From the NCBI RefSeq assembly GCF_013282575.1, contig NZ_JAAAYE010000022.1:33021-97020 (forward strand): a stretch of DNA of 64,000 nt, written 5' to 3'. Below the pieces are notes generated by a model. That model did not search any database. It was given only the letters and a program-made list of their open reading frames with translations, and was not told where the DNA came from. This DNA is from Paraburkholderia sp. NMBU_R16 (GTDB taxonomy: Bacteria > Pseudomonadota > Gammaproteobacteria > Burkholderiales > Burkholderiaceae). Positions 1 to 8,222 of this stretch are shown here, in pieces. The first letter of the stretch is position 1. Every line of letters begins with the position of its first letter. The position numbers and the translations under genes are program-made.

Positions 1-1098
1 GCGGCGCCGTTCGGCCTCCCGCGCGGTGGCGCAGGTGGCCGACAGCTCACGCACTTCCTCGCGCGATGTTTTCAAGGCTCGCTCGGCGCGCTCGCGCTCC
101 GCGATCTCGCGACGCAGTTCCGCATTCGACGCGGTCAGTTCGCGCGTGCGCGCAGCCACACGATGCTCGAGCCGCGCGTTCGCCTCGTTGATCTGCGCTG
201 TTTTCTCCTGCACGAGCAGGTGTTCGGTCCGTTCTGCCGCCAGGGCATTGACGACGTGCGCATAGAGCTTGGCATGCTCGAAGAGCAGCGCGAAGAGCAC
301 GGTCGACGAGGCGAGCAGCCCGTAGATGCGCCCGGCGTAGAAGCCCAAATCGAATCGGCCTCGATTGAAAATGGACGAGAGGGCGATGTCGAAAAGCCAC
401 GCGCCTAGCGCGACCATCAACCAGATATCGAGAATGGCGTGTGGCCGCCGTTGCCACAAGATGACGAGCGCGGCGAGATTGAGCCCCCATACCGTCCAGA
501 CGACGACCAGCACTGAGGGTGTCATGCGGTGACCCGCCATGATGCGGGGCAGCAGAGCGTGGCCCGTTGTGGTCAGTGTCACGAGCGCACTCGTTGCCAG
601 CAACGCTGCGACGACGCAGGCTGCGATCCAGACTGCGCAGGCGCCGCTGCGCACATGGGCGGTAGGCTTCCAAAGGGCGTAGGCTGCGATTGCGATGGGA
701 AAGGCGCCGTGCCAGAACATATAAAGCCATGCAGTCGTTTGTTCTCCTGCGCCAAGCAACCCGGTTGTCGTGAAGAGGCCCGGAAACGTAAGCGCGTGAG
801 CGCTGCCCATGAAGCCGGTGAACAGGTAACCGAACGCGAGAACGAGCAGCGCGGTTGAACCCAGGATCGCGAACTGTCCGACTAAAAGCGCCGCTGTGAC
901 GAAATCATTGACGATCAAAGCCGCTTGATAGAGCGGGATGAACGCCCATACCTCCGGTAGCGGGCGATCGGCGAACGGAACCAGTGCGATGAAGAGTGCG
1001 GCCGAGACGCCCATGATCCCCGCAGCGAGCCGCCTGTCGCGAGGCCCGGGCGGCGACGTCGACATGAACATCTGGGATGGGTCGGGCAACTCGTTCAT
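1..1098 (-). CDS. MASE4-domain sensor histidine kinase (C-terminus beyond window)
   Basis: Reading the minus strand from the ATG at 1098 gives 366 open codons that run off the left edge, so the kinase core is missing here. Residues about 25-260 form a multi-pass membrane region of the MASE4 type, with recognisable stretches such as GYLFTGFMGSAHALTFPGLF and the following TGLLGAGEQTTAWLY. A long charged coiled coil (about 265-350) follows, ending in a run (TAREAERRR) that resembles the start of a HisKA_3 dimerisation domain. It lies 34 bp downstream of the response regulator gene on the same strand and is surely its partner. The membrane domain probably senses a small membrane-accessible signal; which one cannot be told from sequence. 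The membrane domain assignment is firm; kinase activity is inferred from the beginning of HisKA_3 and the context. Confidence 0.85.
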   Translation of the reverse strand, partial: MNELPDPSQMFMSTSPPGPRDRRLAAGIMGVSAALFIALVPFADRPLPEVWAFIPLYQAALIVNDFVTAALLVGQFAILGSTALLVLAFGYLFTGFMGSAHALTFPGLFTTTGLLGAGEQTTAWLYMFWHGAFPIAIAAYALWKPTAHVRSGACAVWIAACVVAALLATSALVTLTTTGHALLPRIMAGHRMTPSVLVVVWTVWGLNLAALVILWQRRPHAILDIWLMVALGAWLFDIALSSIFNRGRFDLGFYAGRIYGLLASSTVLFALLFEHAKLYAHVVNALAAERTEHLLVQEKTAQINEANARLEHRVAARTRELTASNAELRREIAERERAERALKTSREEVRELSATCATAREAERRR

Positions 1099-1132
1099 TT
1101 GCGTCACCGCGCGGCGGATGGCCGATGTTTGC

Positions 1133-1780
1133 CTATTCTTCTTCCTCGGCATCGATCAGATGATGACGAACCGCGTAGCGAATCAGCGCGGCCTCATGCG
1201 GCAGCTTCAGTTTTTCGAGGATACGCTGCTTGTATGTGCTGACCGTTTTCACGCTACGGTCGAGTTCGGTGGCGATTTCAGTGACCGACTTGCCCCGGGC
1301 GAGGCGACGCAGTACGTCGAGTTCACGCCGCGAAAGCCGCTGATGAGCCGACGCCTGCCCAGGCTCGCGCAACCGGCCCGCGAGCCGTTCGGCGATCGGC
1401 ACGCTGATATAGACGCCGCCGGTAGCAAGCTTTTTGAGCGCCGAGATGAGTTCGAGCCCGGCGCTTTCCTTCGTCATGTAGCCCGCGGCCCCCGCACTGA
1501 AAGCGCGGGCGACGTATTGTTGCTCGGCATGCATCGTCACGATGAGGATGCGCAATTGCGGCGCTGCCTCACGGATATGGCTGATCAAGTCCAGTCCCGT
1601 GCATTCGGGCATCGACAAATCGAGGAGCAGCACGTCGGCGTCGACGCGATTAGCCAGATCGAGCGCCGCCGCGCCATCCCCCGCCTCACCGACGACCTCG
1701 AAATCCCCGGCCGTCTCGAGAATATGGCGCAGCCCCTGCCGCACGACGGTGTGGTCGTCCGCGAGTAGGACCTTGATCAT
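1133..1780 (-). CDS. NarL/FixJ-family response regulator
   Basis: A 215-aa two-domain regulator. The receiver domain (1-120) has the acidic pair D8/D9, phospho-acceptor D54 in LLLDLSMPE, T82 and K104. A LuxR-type helix-turn-helix occupies about 149-191 (LSRRELDVLRRLARGKSVTE, then IATELDRSVKTVSTYKQRIL). I chose the ATG at 1780 because it is preceded by AGAGG at a good distance and begins exactly at the receiver fold; longer upstream reading frame has no homology. It is the first gene of a pair with the MASE4 kinase. Regulators of this class control anaerobic, nitrate or dormancy genes in many bacteria (NarL, DosR), so it is a candidate controller of the stress block that begins at 16.2 kb, but its DNA site is not visible here. 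Confidence 0.93.
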   Translation of the reverse strand: MIKVLLADDHTVVRQGLRHILETAGDFEVVGEAGDGAAALDLANRVDADVLLLDLSMPECTGLDLISHIREAAPQLRILIVTMHAEQQYVARAFSAGAAGYMTKESAGLELISALKKLATGGVYISVPIAERLAGRLREPGQASAHQRLSRRELDVLRRLARGKSVTEIATELDRSVKTVSTYKQRILEKLKLPHEAALIRYAVRHHLIDAEEEE

Positions 1781-2034
1781 CAGGCGCCTCTCATACGCAT
1801 TCTCGTGCGTCTTGAAAGTGTGGTTCTTTTCATGAGAGGGCGCAATTGAAAGGCTGGAAAAAGCTAGGGAACGTGCGTTTGCCGCTAGCGGGTCTCGTGT
1901 CAGACGAATAGGAATATCCCTACATGCGAGTAAGGAAGTCCTACCCGACATTCCGCCCGAGTCCGGTTTCGGGAGCGGGGCGCTTGAGCCAAACTGCGTG
2001 CACTTTCGACGATCGATCCGACATGGGGAGCGGA

Positions 2035-2265
2035 ATGCTGACGCCGCATGAGATCGCTTTGCTATTTGTCGCCACGGACGCGCCGGAGCGCGTCGATATC
2101 GACGACTCGAACGTCGCGTCGCTCGTTGCGCGCGAGTTGATCGATATCGAACACACGGGCGGCGGGCGCGGCCGGCCCGTGTTGACGCTTTTGGGCGCGA
2201 GGACCGTGGCGCGCCTGAGGGATACGGGAAGCTTCGCGGCGCCGGAGCCGGGCGCCGGCCGGTAA
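2035..2265 (+). CDS. Small winged-helix-like protein, 76 aa
   Basis: Starts at the ATG at 2035, which has GGGAG six bases upstream; an upstream in-frame extension has no SD. The protein (MLTPHEIALLFV onward) has the helix-helix-helix-beta-hairpin spacing of a minimal winged helix: LTPHEIALLFV, SNVASLVARELIDIE, then a short Gly-rich turn and LTLLGARTVARL. The layout and several positions match the 66-aa product of 57280-57480 (HE-x-A-LL near the N-terminus, a second helix ending in E-L-I, then a strand and a final helix), so I regard them as paralogues. Divergent from the two-component system, convergent with the protease gene. Function unknown; DNA binding is only an inference from predicted fold. 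Confidence 0.7.
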   Translation: MLTPHEIALLFVATDAPERVDIDDSNVASLVARELIDIEHTGGGRGRPVLTLLGARTVARLRDTGSFAAPEPGAGR

Positions 2266-2299
2266 CGGAGCAAACCGGTTTCGCCCGGCGCGGGCCGCG

Positions 2300-3856
2300 C
2301 TACCTCGATTTCAGCGACACGAACGTACGCGTGTTATCGCGAACGATCAGCAACGCGGCGACCTTCGGGCTCGCGGCGACGAGCGCGGCCAACGCTTCGC
2401 GAGACGCAACGGGCTTTCCGTTCACCGACACCACGATATCGCCGGGCTCGATGCCGGCATCCGCCGCGAGACCGGAGGCCGCGTCGACGAGCAAACCGGC
2501 TTCGACCCCGCTTGCATGCCGTTCCGCTTCGCTGAGCGGATGGACGGCTAGACCGACCCGGTCGAGATCGTCGCTGCTGGGTGCCGCGGCGTCGGCGGAC
2601 GCGGCTACCGTTGCACTCAACGCCATCGGCTTGTTGTTGCGGACGATTTTCAGCGTGACCTTCGAGCCTGGCGCCAGCTCCGCGACGGCATCGCGCAAGT
2701 CGGCGGCGTGATCGACGCTCTTTCCGTTGACATGCGTGATGACATCGCCGGCCCTCAGACCGTTGGCAGCGGTGCCGTGCGTCGTCGGCGCGACGAGCGT
2801 GACGAGTACGCCTTGCGGTCGCGATAGGCCGAACGCCGTCGCCAGACCGGGATCGAGATCCTGCGTAGCAATGCCGAGACTGCCGCCGCCGACCTTCGCC
2901 TGACCCAGCAAATGTGTACGCAGTTCGATTGCCGCCTTGATCGGGATGGCGAACGTCATCGTTTGATAGCGTGGTGCGTCGACGTAAAGCTGCACGTCCA
3001 CGCCGATTACCGCGCCGTCTCGGTTCAGCAGGGGACCGCCCGAGTTATCGGGGTTCACGGCAATCTCGGTCTGAAAGAACGGGAACGTCGTGCCGTCGGG
3101 CAACACATGTGGCGCGACGCTGACGATCCCCGCAGTGACCGTGTTTTGCGCGCCCTCGAGCGCGCCGATCGTCAACACGGGCTCCCCGGTGTTTACCCTC
3201 GCAGCGTCGCCAAGCCGCACGACAGGGAGTTTCGACGCGCCTTGCATTTGAAGCAGCGCGACATCGGTTCGCGGATCGACGCCGAGCACGCGTGCCTTGA
3301 ACTGGCGCCGGTCGGTCAGCGTCACCGTGACCTCGTCCGCGCGGTTCACGGTGTGTGCCGTCGTCACGACGAGCCCATCGGGGCTGACGATGAACCCCGA
3401 CCCGCGCCCCCACATGACACGAGCGGGCGAGGATTGATCCTGTTGCGAGGCAGAGGGCTGAAGAAGGGCGCCGATCGGATCGTCGGGGGCGATCGCGTCG
3501 AGTTGCGCCGGTCGGTCCGCGTCGCCCGCTGCACGGATATTGACGACGGCGGGCCCGTATCGGTCGACGAACATCGCGTAGTTGGGTGCGCTTTCAATGC
3601 TGCCGTTGCGGCTGCCGCTGTCGGGCGAGGGACGAATAGTCTTGGCGGGTGAGGAGGCGGGCGGTGCCGCGTAGGTCGACAGCGGCAGCACCCAGAGCGT
3701 AACGCAGAATAATGACGCCGCAGCCATGCCGTGTAAGGCCGGATGGGCGGTTCCCGAAGTCTTGATACTCACGGCTCGCTCCATTGGGTTGGCGTTGGGC
3801 ACAAAGGGGACGCTACCGCTCGAAAGAGCGGAGGCCGGCCTCGCGTGTCCGTACAT
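2300..3856 (-). CDS. HtrA/DegP-type serine protease with two PDZ domains
   Basis: 518 aa from the ATG at 3856 (GGGAG about 11 bases upstream); an internal Met at 3784 is possible. A hydrophobic segment near residues 44-63 ending STYAAPPA is a likely signal sequence, so the protein acts in the periplasm. The trypsin-like domain carries H168 (TTAHTV), D198 (DPRTDVALLQ) and S272 in NPDNSGGPLL. The residue two before the serine is Asp (D270) where the family has Gly (GNSGGP), which could disturb the oxyanion region. Two PDZ domains follow, about 325-420 and 430-515, both with the GxxAGDVI/PGDIVV-type core. General role: quality control of unfolded envelope proteins. Tandem with the HisG-like gene upstream (60 bp gap). 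Family firm; full activity uncertain. Confidence 0.9.
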   Translation of the reverse strand: MYGHARPASALSSGSVPFVPNANPMERAVSIKTSGTAHPALHGMAAASLFCVTLWVLPLSTYAAPPASSPAKTIRPSPDSGSRNGSIESAPNYAMFVDRYGPAVVNIRAAGDADRPAQLDAIAPDDPIGALLQPSASQQDQSSPARVMWGRGSGFIVSPDGLVVTTAHTVNRADEVTVTLTDRRQFKARVLGVDPRTDVALLQMQGASKLPVVRLGDAARVNTGEPVLTIGALEGAQNTVTAGIVSVAPHVLPDGTTFPFFQTEIAVNPDNSGGPLLNRDGAVIGVDVQLYVDAPRYQTMTFAIPIKAAIELRTHLLGQAKVGGGSLGIATQDLDPGLATAFGLSRPQGVLVTLVAPTTHGTAANGLRAGDVITHVNGKSVDHAADLRDAVAELAPGSKVTLKIVRNNKPMALSATVAASADAAAPSSDDLDRVGLAVHPLSEAERHASGVEAGLLVDAASGLAADAGIEPGDIVVSVNGKPVASREALAALVAASPKVAALLIVRDNTRTFVSLKSR

Positions 3857-3916
3857 TCATTGTTGCTCCCGGATGTTTCGCCGCCTGTGAGAGAGCGCAC
3901 GAAACCGCTCAAGTAT

Positions 3917-5035
3917 TTATCGGGGGTCTTCGATGCGACCTGACGGCCATTCATTCCCGGTCTGGCTGTGCTCGGTGCGGGCCTGCCGATGCGGGGCGGC
4001 AAGCATCTTCTTGATTCTGTCGGCGTGCGAGCCGTCGAGCCAAGGATTCCATCGGGCTTGCCGTTCCGGGCTCTCCGACGGAACGTCGAGCAGCTCCATG
4101 CTACTGGTTCGACCACTGCCTTTGCGGTCCTTTGCTTGCCATAGCAAATGGATCGCAAGCGGCGCAAGGGGATCGAATTCCCGAACTATGTGAAGGTCGT
4201 TCGCGGCAAGCGTATTTCCGGTGTCGGCGATTGCGATTACGCCATCGAATCGCTCTGGGAACTCCCCGGCGTCGATTTCCGCCATGCCTTTGCCGGAGCG
4301 GTAAAGATACACGGGCCATCCTTTCTCGGCCGCGATGCGACGACCCGATGGAACATATTCCGTCGTGAGTATCAGCGTTTGTCCGTTGCTGATTTTTTTG
4401 AGGAGGATATCGATGTTGGCTTCATGCGCCGCCAAAACGAATCGTGCAGTCGGATGCGCGATCACCGGAATATCGCGCAGCCCGGGTGGGGCGCCGGCCG
4501 CCCGAGCGCCATGTACCTGGTGGGAGCCCGCGAAGCCGACGCTCAGTTCACGGCGGGCGACGAAATTCGGAATTTCGGCATCCCGCATGTATTTGAATCG
4601 CTTCGCTCCGCGGTTTATGAAAACCTCACCTGCTATTGCATCCCCCGACGGCTCGATATGGATGCCATGCTTGTCCTGCATATACCGCACGACAAGCGGT
4701 TCATACCTCCCCTTCGACAAGACAAGCATCTGCGCTCTGGAAAGGAGCGCAGCGACCAACGCATCTCTCACGGTAGGCACATGCGCCTTGTTGCCGGGAG
4801 CCGCAAAAGACGTCGCGCTGCGCCTGGCGACGTCGGGCTCCGAGCGATCGGGCCTGCATGTGCCGATGCGCGACACAGGTAATCCGGCCAGTGCCCCTTT
4901 CGATGTCGCCGCCGGCGCCGCCCGCTGGGCCGGAACAGCCGAGTTCCGGCTTCGAAAAGGCGACGCGAAGGTCGATTGTTGAGCGACCTCTGCCGCGTCT
5001 CTGTGCGAAATGTGTTGGACGAAAAAACGTTGCAT
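3917..5035 (-). CDS. HisG-like (ATP phosphoribosyltransferase-fold) protein
   Basis: The last 270 residues align by eye with the catalytic domain of HisG: VLSKGRYEP corresponds to the N-terminal KGR strand, RDAEIPNFVARRELSVGFAG to the R-D-D-IP-x-LV-x-G-x-x-D-x-GI-x-G block, and GVIAIADTGNTLAANDLHIV to the D-x-V-x-TG-x-T-L-x-x-NGL phosphate-binding block. The N-terminal hundred residues are Arg/Ser/Ala rich without homology. The start is uncertain: ATG 5035 has no good SD, and a TTG at 5146 would also be in frame. It is not in a histidine operon, and its base composition is less GC-biased than the neighbours, suggesting acquisition. It could modify an unusual substrate with PRPP or bind a nucleotide; true histidine biosynthesis is unlikely. 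Divergent from the beta-propeller gene. Confidence 0.65.
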   Translation of the reverse strand: MQRFFVQHISHRDAAEVAQQSTFASPFRSRNSAVPAQRAAPAATSKGALAGLPVSRIGTCRPDRSEPDVARRSATSFAAPGNKAHVPTVRDALVAALLSRAQMLVLSKGRYEPLVVRYMQDKHGIHIEPSGDAIAGEVFINRGAKRFKYMRDAEIPNFVARRELSVGFAGSHQVHGARAAGAPPGLRDIPVIAHPTARFVLAAHEANIDILLKKISNGQTLILTTEYVPSGRRIAAEKGWPVYLYRSGKGMAEIDAGEFPERFDGVIAIADTGNTLAANDLHIVREFDPLAPLAIHLLWQAKDRKGSGRTSSMELLDVPSESPERQARWNPWLDGSHADRIKKMLAAPHRQARTEHSQTGNEWPSGRIEDPR

Positions 5036-5307
5036 CGTCTGCGTGCGGCGCGAGAGGTCGCGGCGCAAAACATAAAACCAAAAGAAATAGCACGTAAGCT
5101 GACGCCGCCGCGATACCGATACGAAGCGCGGGCGCTGCGAACGCAATCAAGTCTTCTCCGATCGCGTTTCGCGGGCACGGCGCGCGTTATCGTCAGCGAT
5201 CGTTTTAACTATATTGAATAAAAAATATGCGTAAGGCTTGCGGGAATTTTTCAACAAATTCCGGTTGCTATGATTGAAGTTCGCGAGCAAGCTCAGGACA
5301 AAAATCG
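5036..5307. promoter_or_regulatory. AT-rich divergent intergenic region
   Basis: The spacer between the HisG-like gene and the beta-propeller gene contains the most AT-rich stretch of the window (about 5195-5260, including TTTTAACTATATTGAATAAA). It must hold promoters for both directions. No FNR-type palindrome is seen. Such AT-rich divergent spacers are common H-NS-type silencing targets in acquired DNA, which is inference. Confidence 0.45.
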
Positions 5308-7224
5308 ATGCTGAAAAACAAAATAATGCGTATGGCGCTTTTCGGCGCCATGGTCGCGGCGGTTGCGCCGTCATGTGCCGCGGGATACACCACGGACTGG
5401 CTCGCGAATTCTTACGGTTCGCTCGCCGAGCATGTCGGCAATGCGGCCCGTTCGATGTGGGTCGCGCCTGACGGCACGATCTATACGGCATCGATGTGGG
5501 ACGAGAGCGCGGGCGGTATCGGAATCTATCGCAACGGTAAAACGATCGGCTCCATCGGCCGGCACAACGACGTTCAAGGCGGGGCCATCGCCGGAAATGC
5601 CACCTCGATCTTTGCGGAGTTGCAGTCGAGCGCGCGTGCCGGCAGCGGGGCGGTCGGACGTTTCGATCGAACGACTGGCTTGCGCGACCGGGTGTTCCAG
5701 GTCAGCAATGCGAGTGTCGGCGTTCATGCCGATCGAATCGCCGGTCTTGCGGCGTCGAAATCGTTGGTCTACGCGAGTGACTTTCCCGGCAGCCGGGTTC
5801 GCATCTATACCGTCGATGGCATCTGGCAGCGCGATATCGCTTTTCAGAAACCGGGCGCGCTGACCGCGGACGATGCCGGAAATGTCTGGGTTGCCCGGAA
5901 AGACGAGGGCGAAATCGTCGAGTTCAGCGCGGCCGGGCGTCAATTGACGGCCATTCGTTTGCCGGAGGAATCGCGGCCGTCCGCGCTTTTCTGGGATTCG
6001 ACCTCGAAGCAGCTGCTGGTGGGCGACGAAGGCCCCGATTTGAACATCAAGCGATATTCGTTTTCGAACGGGCTTCCCAGACTCGTGGGCACATTCGGTG
6101 TGCGCGGCGGCTACCTCGATACCTCGACGGGCATCAAAGGGCAAACGGGCGAGAAACGCTTCAATCGCGTGGTAGGGATCGGACGCGATGACAGCGGCAA
6201 TCTCTATGTCCTCAACAATCCCTGGGGTAGTGGATGGGACCTCGCCCGGACCGGCGGCACCGATATCCGGGCGTATGACAGGGCCGGTCGAATGCAGTGG
6301 GAATTGCATTCGCTCAATTTCGAAGCGATTGCCGCACCCGATCCCGGTAACGATGCCACCGATTTTTACAGCGGTACGAACATCTATCGTGGAAAGTCGG
6401 GCGGCGTCTTTTTTGCCAATACCGTCGATCCGTTCGAGTTTCCCTCGGACCCGCGCCTCGACGGCAGCCAGCGCGGTGAGCATTTCGGACAACTGGCCCG
6501 CGTGGGAGGGAATCTCATTCTGGTCGCGGCAAGTCAAAACCCTAGAACGTTTCATTTCTTTCATTTCAATCCCGCGCATGGATATATCGCCATACCGGAC
6601 GGCTCGTTGCCCGGCGACTTGTTCGATACGGTGCGGGAAGTGACAGGAGGCTTTTGCCTGGACAGCAAGGGCGACGTCTGGGCAGCGCTCGATAAGACCG
6701 ACGCGATCTACCACTACCGGCTTCTCGGGTTCGGCGCCGATGGGAAACCGAGGTGGAGCCCGCCCGAAACGATCCCCGTCCCGGCCAGCGTTCGTCCGCT
6801 CGTGCGAATCGTTTACTTGCCCGAGAGCGACACGATGATTCTGGCGCAGGGCAGCGGCAGTACGCTCGACTGGACGCAGATGAGCGAGCGCATCGAGGTC
6901 TATCACGGTTGGCTTGCCGGCAACACCCGTAGACCGAACCCGGTCGTGGTACTGGACAACGCGAGCGCGAAGTCGCTTGCAGCCGCTGGAGACTATCTTT
7001 TCGTGGGGTACGTCCATACGGTGCCGAACATCGACGTATTCAGCCTGAGCGGCGGCCAGCGAGTGGCGACGCTGACCAACAGCAGGGAAGGCAGGATCGA
7101 CGTCGGCAACGACGTGGATTCGATGTATGGACTGCGGGCCTATCTGAGAACGAACGGGGAGTACCTGATCGCGAAGGACAACTACAACGGATCCAGTGTC
7201 GTCGTGTATCGATGGAGGCCTTGA
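5308..7224 (+). CDS. Secreted beta-propeller (NHL/SMP-30-like) protein
   Basis: 638 aa beginning with a clear signal peptide (KNKIMRMALFGAMVAAVAPS, cleavage near CAAG). The mature part consists of repeated blade-like units with the pattern of small hydrophobic strands and D-x-x-G-N-[LV]-[WY]-V turns: APDGTIYTAS, TADDAGNVWVAR, GRDDSGNLYVLN, LDSKGDVWAAL. This is the signature of NHL or SMP-30-type propellers. No catalytic residues can be assigned. Shares a divergent AT-rich promoter region with the HisG-like gene and may work with it. Could be a secreted enzyme, lectin-like protein or adhesion factor; function unknown. The antisense frame over the same region is long but lacks family features. 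Confidence 0.8.
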   Translation: MLKNKIMRMALFGAMVAAVAPSCAAGYTTDWLANSYGSLAEHVGNAARSMWVAPDGTIYTASMWDESAGGIGIYRNGKTIGSIGRHNDVQGGAIAGNATSIFAELQSSARAGSGAVGRFDRTTGLRDRVFQVSNASVGVHADRIAGLAASKSLVYASDFPGSRVRIYTVDGIWQRDIAFQKPGALTADDAGNVWVARKDEGEIVEFSAAGRQLTAIRLPEESRPSALFWDSTSKQLLVGDEGPDLNIKRYSFSNGLPRLVGTFGVRGGYLDTSTGIKGQTGEKRFNRVVGIGRDDSGNLYVLNNPWGSGWDLARTGGTDIRAYDRAGRMQWELHSLNFEAIAAPDPGNDATDFYSGTNIYRGKSGGVFFANTVDPFEFPSDPRLDGSQRGEHFGQLARVGGNLILVAASQNPRTFHFFHFNPAHGYIAIPDGSLPGDLFDTVREVTGGFCLDSKGDVWAALDKTDAIYHYRLLGFGADGKPRWSPPETIPVPASVRPLVRIVYLPESDTMILAQGSGSTLDWTQMSERIEVYHGWLAGNTRRPNPVVVLDNASAKSLAAAGDYLFVGYVHTVPNIDVFSLSGGQRVATLTNSREGRIDVGNDVDSMYGLRAYLRTNGEYLIAKDNYNGSSVVVYRWRP

Positions 7225-7370
7225 AATCGGTCGATTCTTCGCTCGGGCCCGATACCGAAGGGGACGCCCCACATTTCGCTGGCGGGAGCGGTTTTACGCT
7301 GCCGCTTGAAACATGACAACGGCCTCGACCCGATACTCCGACGATAAATCGCGACAACGGAGAGGGCCGA

Positions 7371-8069
7371 ATGCATGGCAGAGGAGTGGGCCGCGCCGCG
7401 AGAGCGCTTAGCCAGACGGGCAGCACCGCTGGAAAAAGGACGAACAACCGCACGGCCGAACAAGAGCCTTCCCAAGGTGCCTCACGGGCTCGCAGCGTCT
7501 CGCCCATGTTGTCGGCGCTGCCGGGCAGGCGCGTCAGCACGGTGGTGAGCGACACGAAGATCAATGAAGCAGGCGACGTCACGGATCCCGGACACATCCA
7601 ATATCAAACGTCGGAAGCCGAGCGCGCAAGAGAGCCGGAGTTGGCGCGCGCCATCGGACATTCGCGACGCACCGATCCGCATGCACCGAAGGTACGCCGC
7701 TCCAAGGTGAGCGGCTATCTGCCCGATGGCACGCCGTTTCGCGTCAATGCTCTGAAGGGCCCGGCAATCAAGGCGGGTGACGACAAGCTCATCGATCCGC
7801 AATCGGCGTCGCGCGTAATCGACCATGGGGAGATGACGGATGATCAACTCGCGCGTATGAAGGCAGTTCAGCGGCAGCCGATTTATCCCGAATACGAGAC
7901 GAGCGGCGCCGACTCGAGTAATTGCGTTCATGGCCACGCAGAGGTGGCGCGCACGGTGTTCGACTGGGATGTACACCCCGAACGGCACGCGCGGCCGCAG
8001 GATCTGGCCGAACAGATGGCCGGTTTCAGAACGGAGGACAGCGGAGAAAAGCCGTCGGACGGGAATTGA
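7371..8069 (+). CDS. Unrecognised 232-aa protein, possible effector-like
   Basis: ATG at 7371 is preceded by GGAGAGGG at good spacing, the strongest argument that this frame is real. The first 60 residues are Ser/Thr/Gly/Arg rich and predicted disordered; the rest is hydrophilic, with a single notable Cys motif (DSSNCVHGHAEVAR, near residue 185) in which Cys and His could be catalytic. There is no signal peptide and no membrane segment. I do not recognise the family. Its neighbours (secreted propeller, sugar importer) do not define a role. The disordered polar N-terminus resembles type III effectors, but no hrpII or PIP box was found upstream. The antisense 213-aa frame is less convincing. 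Confidence 0.5.
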   Translation: MHGRGVGRAARALSQTGSTAGKRTNNRTAEQEPSQGASRARSVSPMLSALPGRRVSTVVSDTKINEAGDVTDPGHIQYQTSEAERAREPELARAIGHSRRTDPHAPKVRRSKVSGYLPDGTPFRVNALKGPAIKAGDDKLIDPQSASRVIDHGEMTDDQLARMKAVQRQPIYPEYETSGADSSNCVHGHAEVARTVFDWDVHPERHARPQDLAEQMAGFRTEDSGEKPSDGN

Positions 8070-8222
8070 TCGGCGGTGCGACGCCCGCTGCTGCAGCGCA
8101 AAATACGACCTGCTCCACGACATCCCATTAAGTGACGATCCCTCTCACTTCTTGACAGGGCAATCGCCACTCTCCACACTTGCCCGCATTGCGGCGATAT
8201 ACCTTTCGATGGGGATAGGTCA

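Noticed and set aside
5371..7272. 633-codon open frame antisense to the beta-propeller gene
   Set aside because: It has no signal peptide or family features, while the plus strand has a signal peptide and repeated propeller blades.
7225..7370. Type III secretion (PIP or hrpII) box before the 7371 gene
   Set aside because: TTCGC-like words occur, but not at the spacing needed (15 or 16 bases).
7482..8123. 213-codon minus-strand alternative to the 7371 gene
   Set aside because: No good SD and shadow-like Arg/Leu composition; the plus-strand frame has a strong SD.
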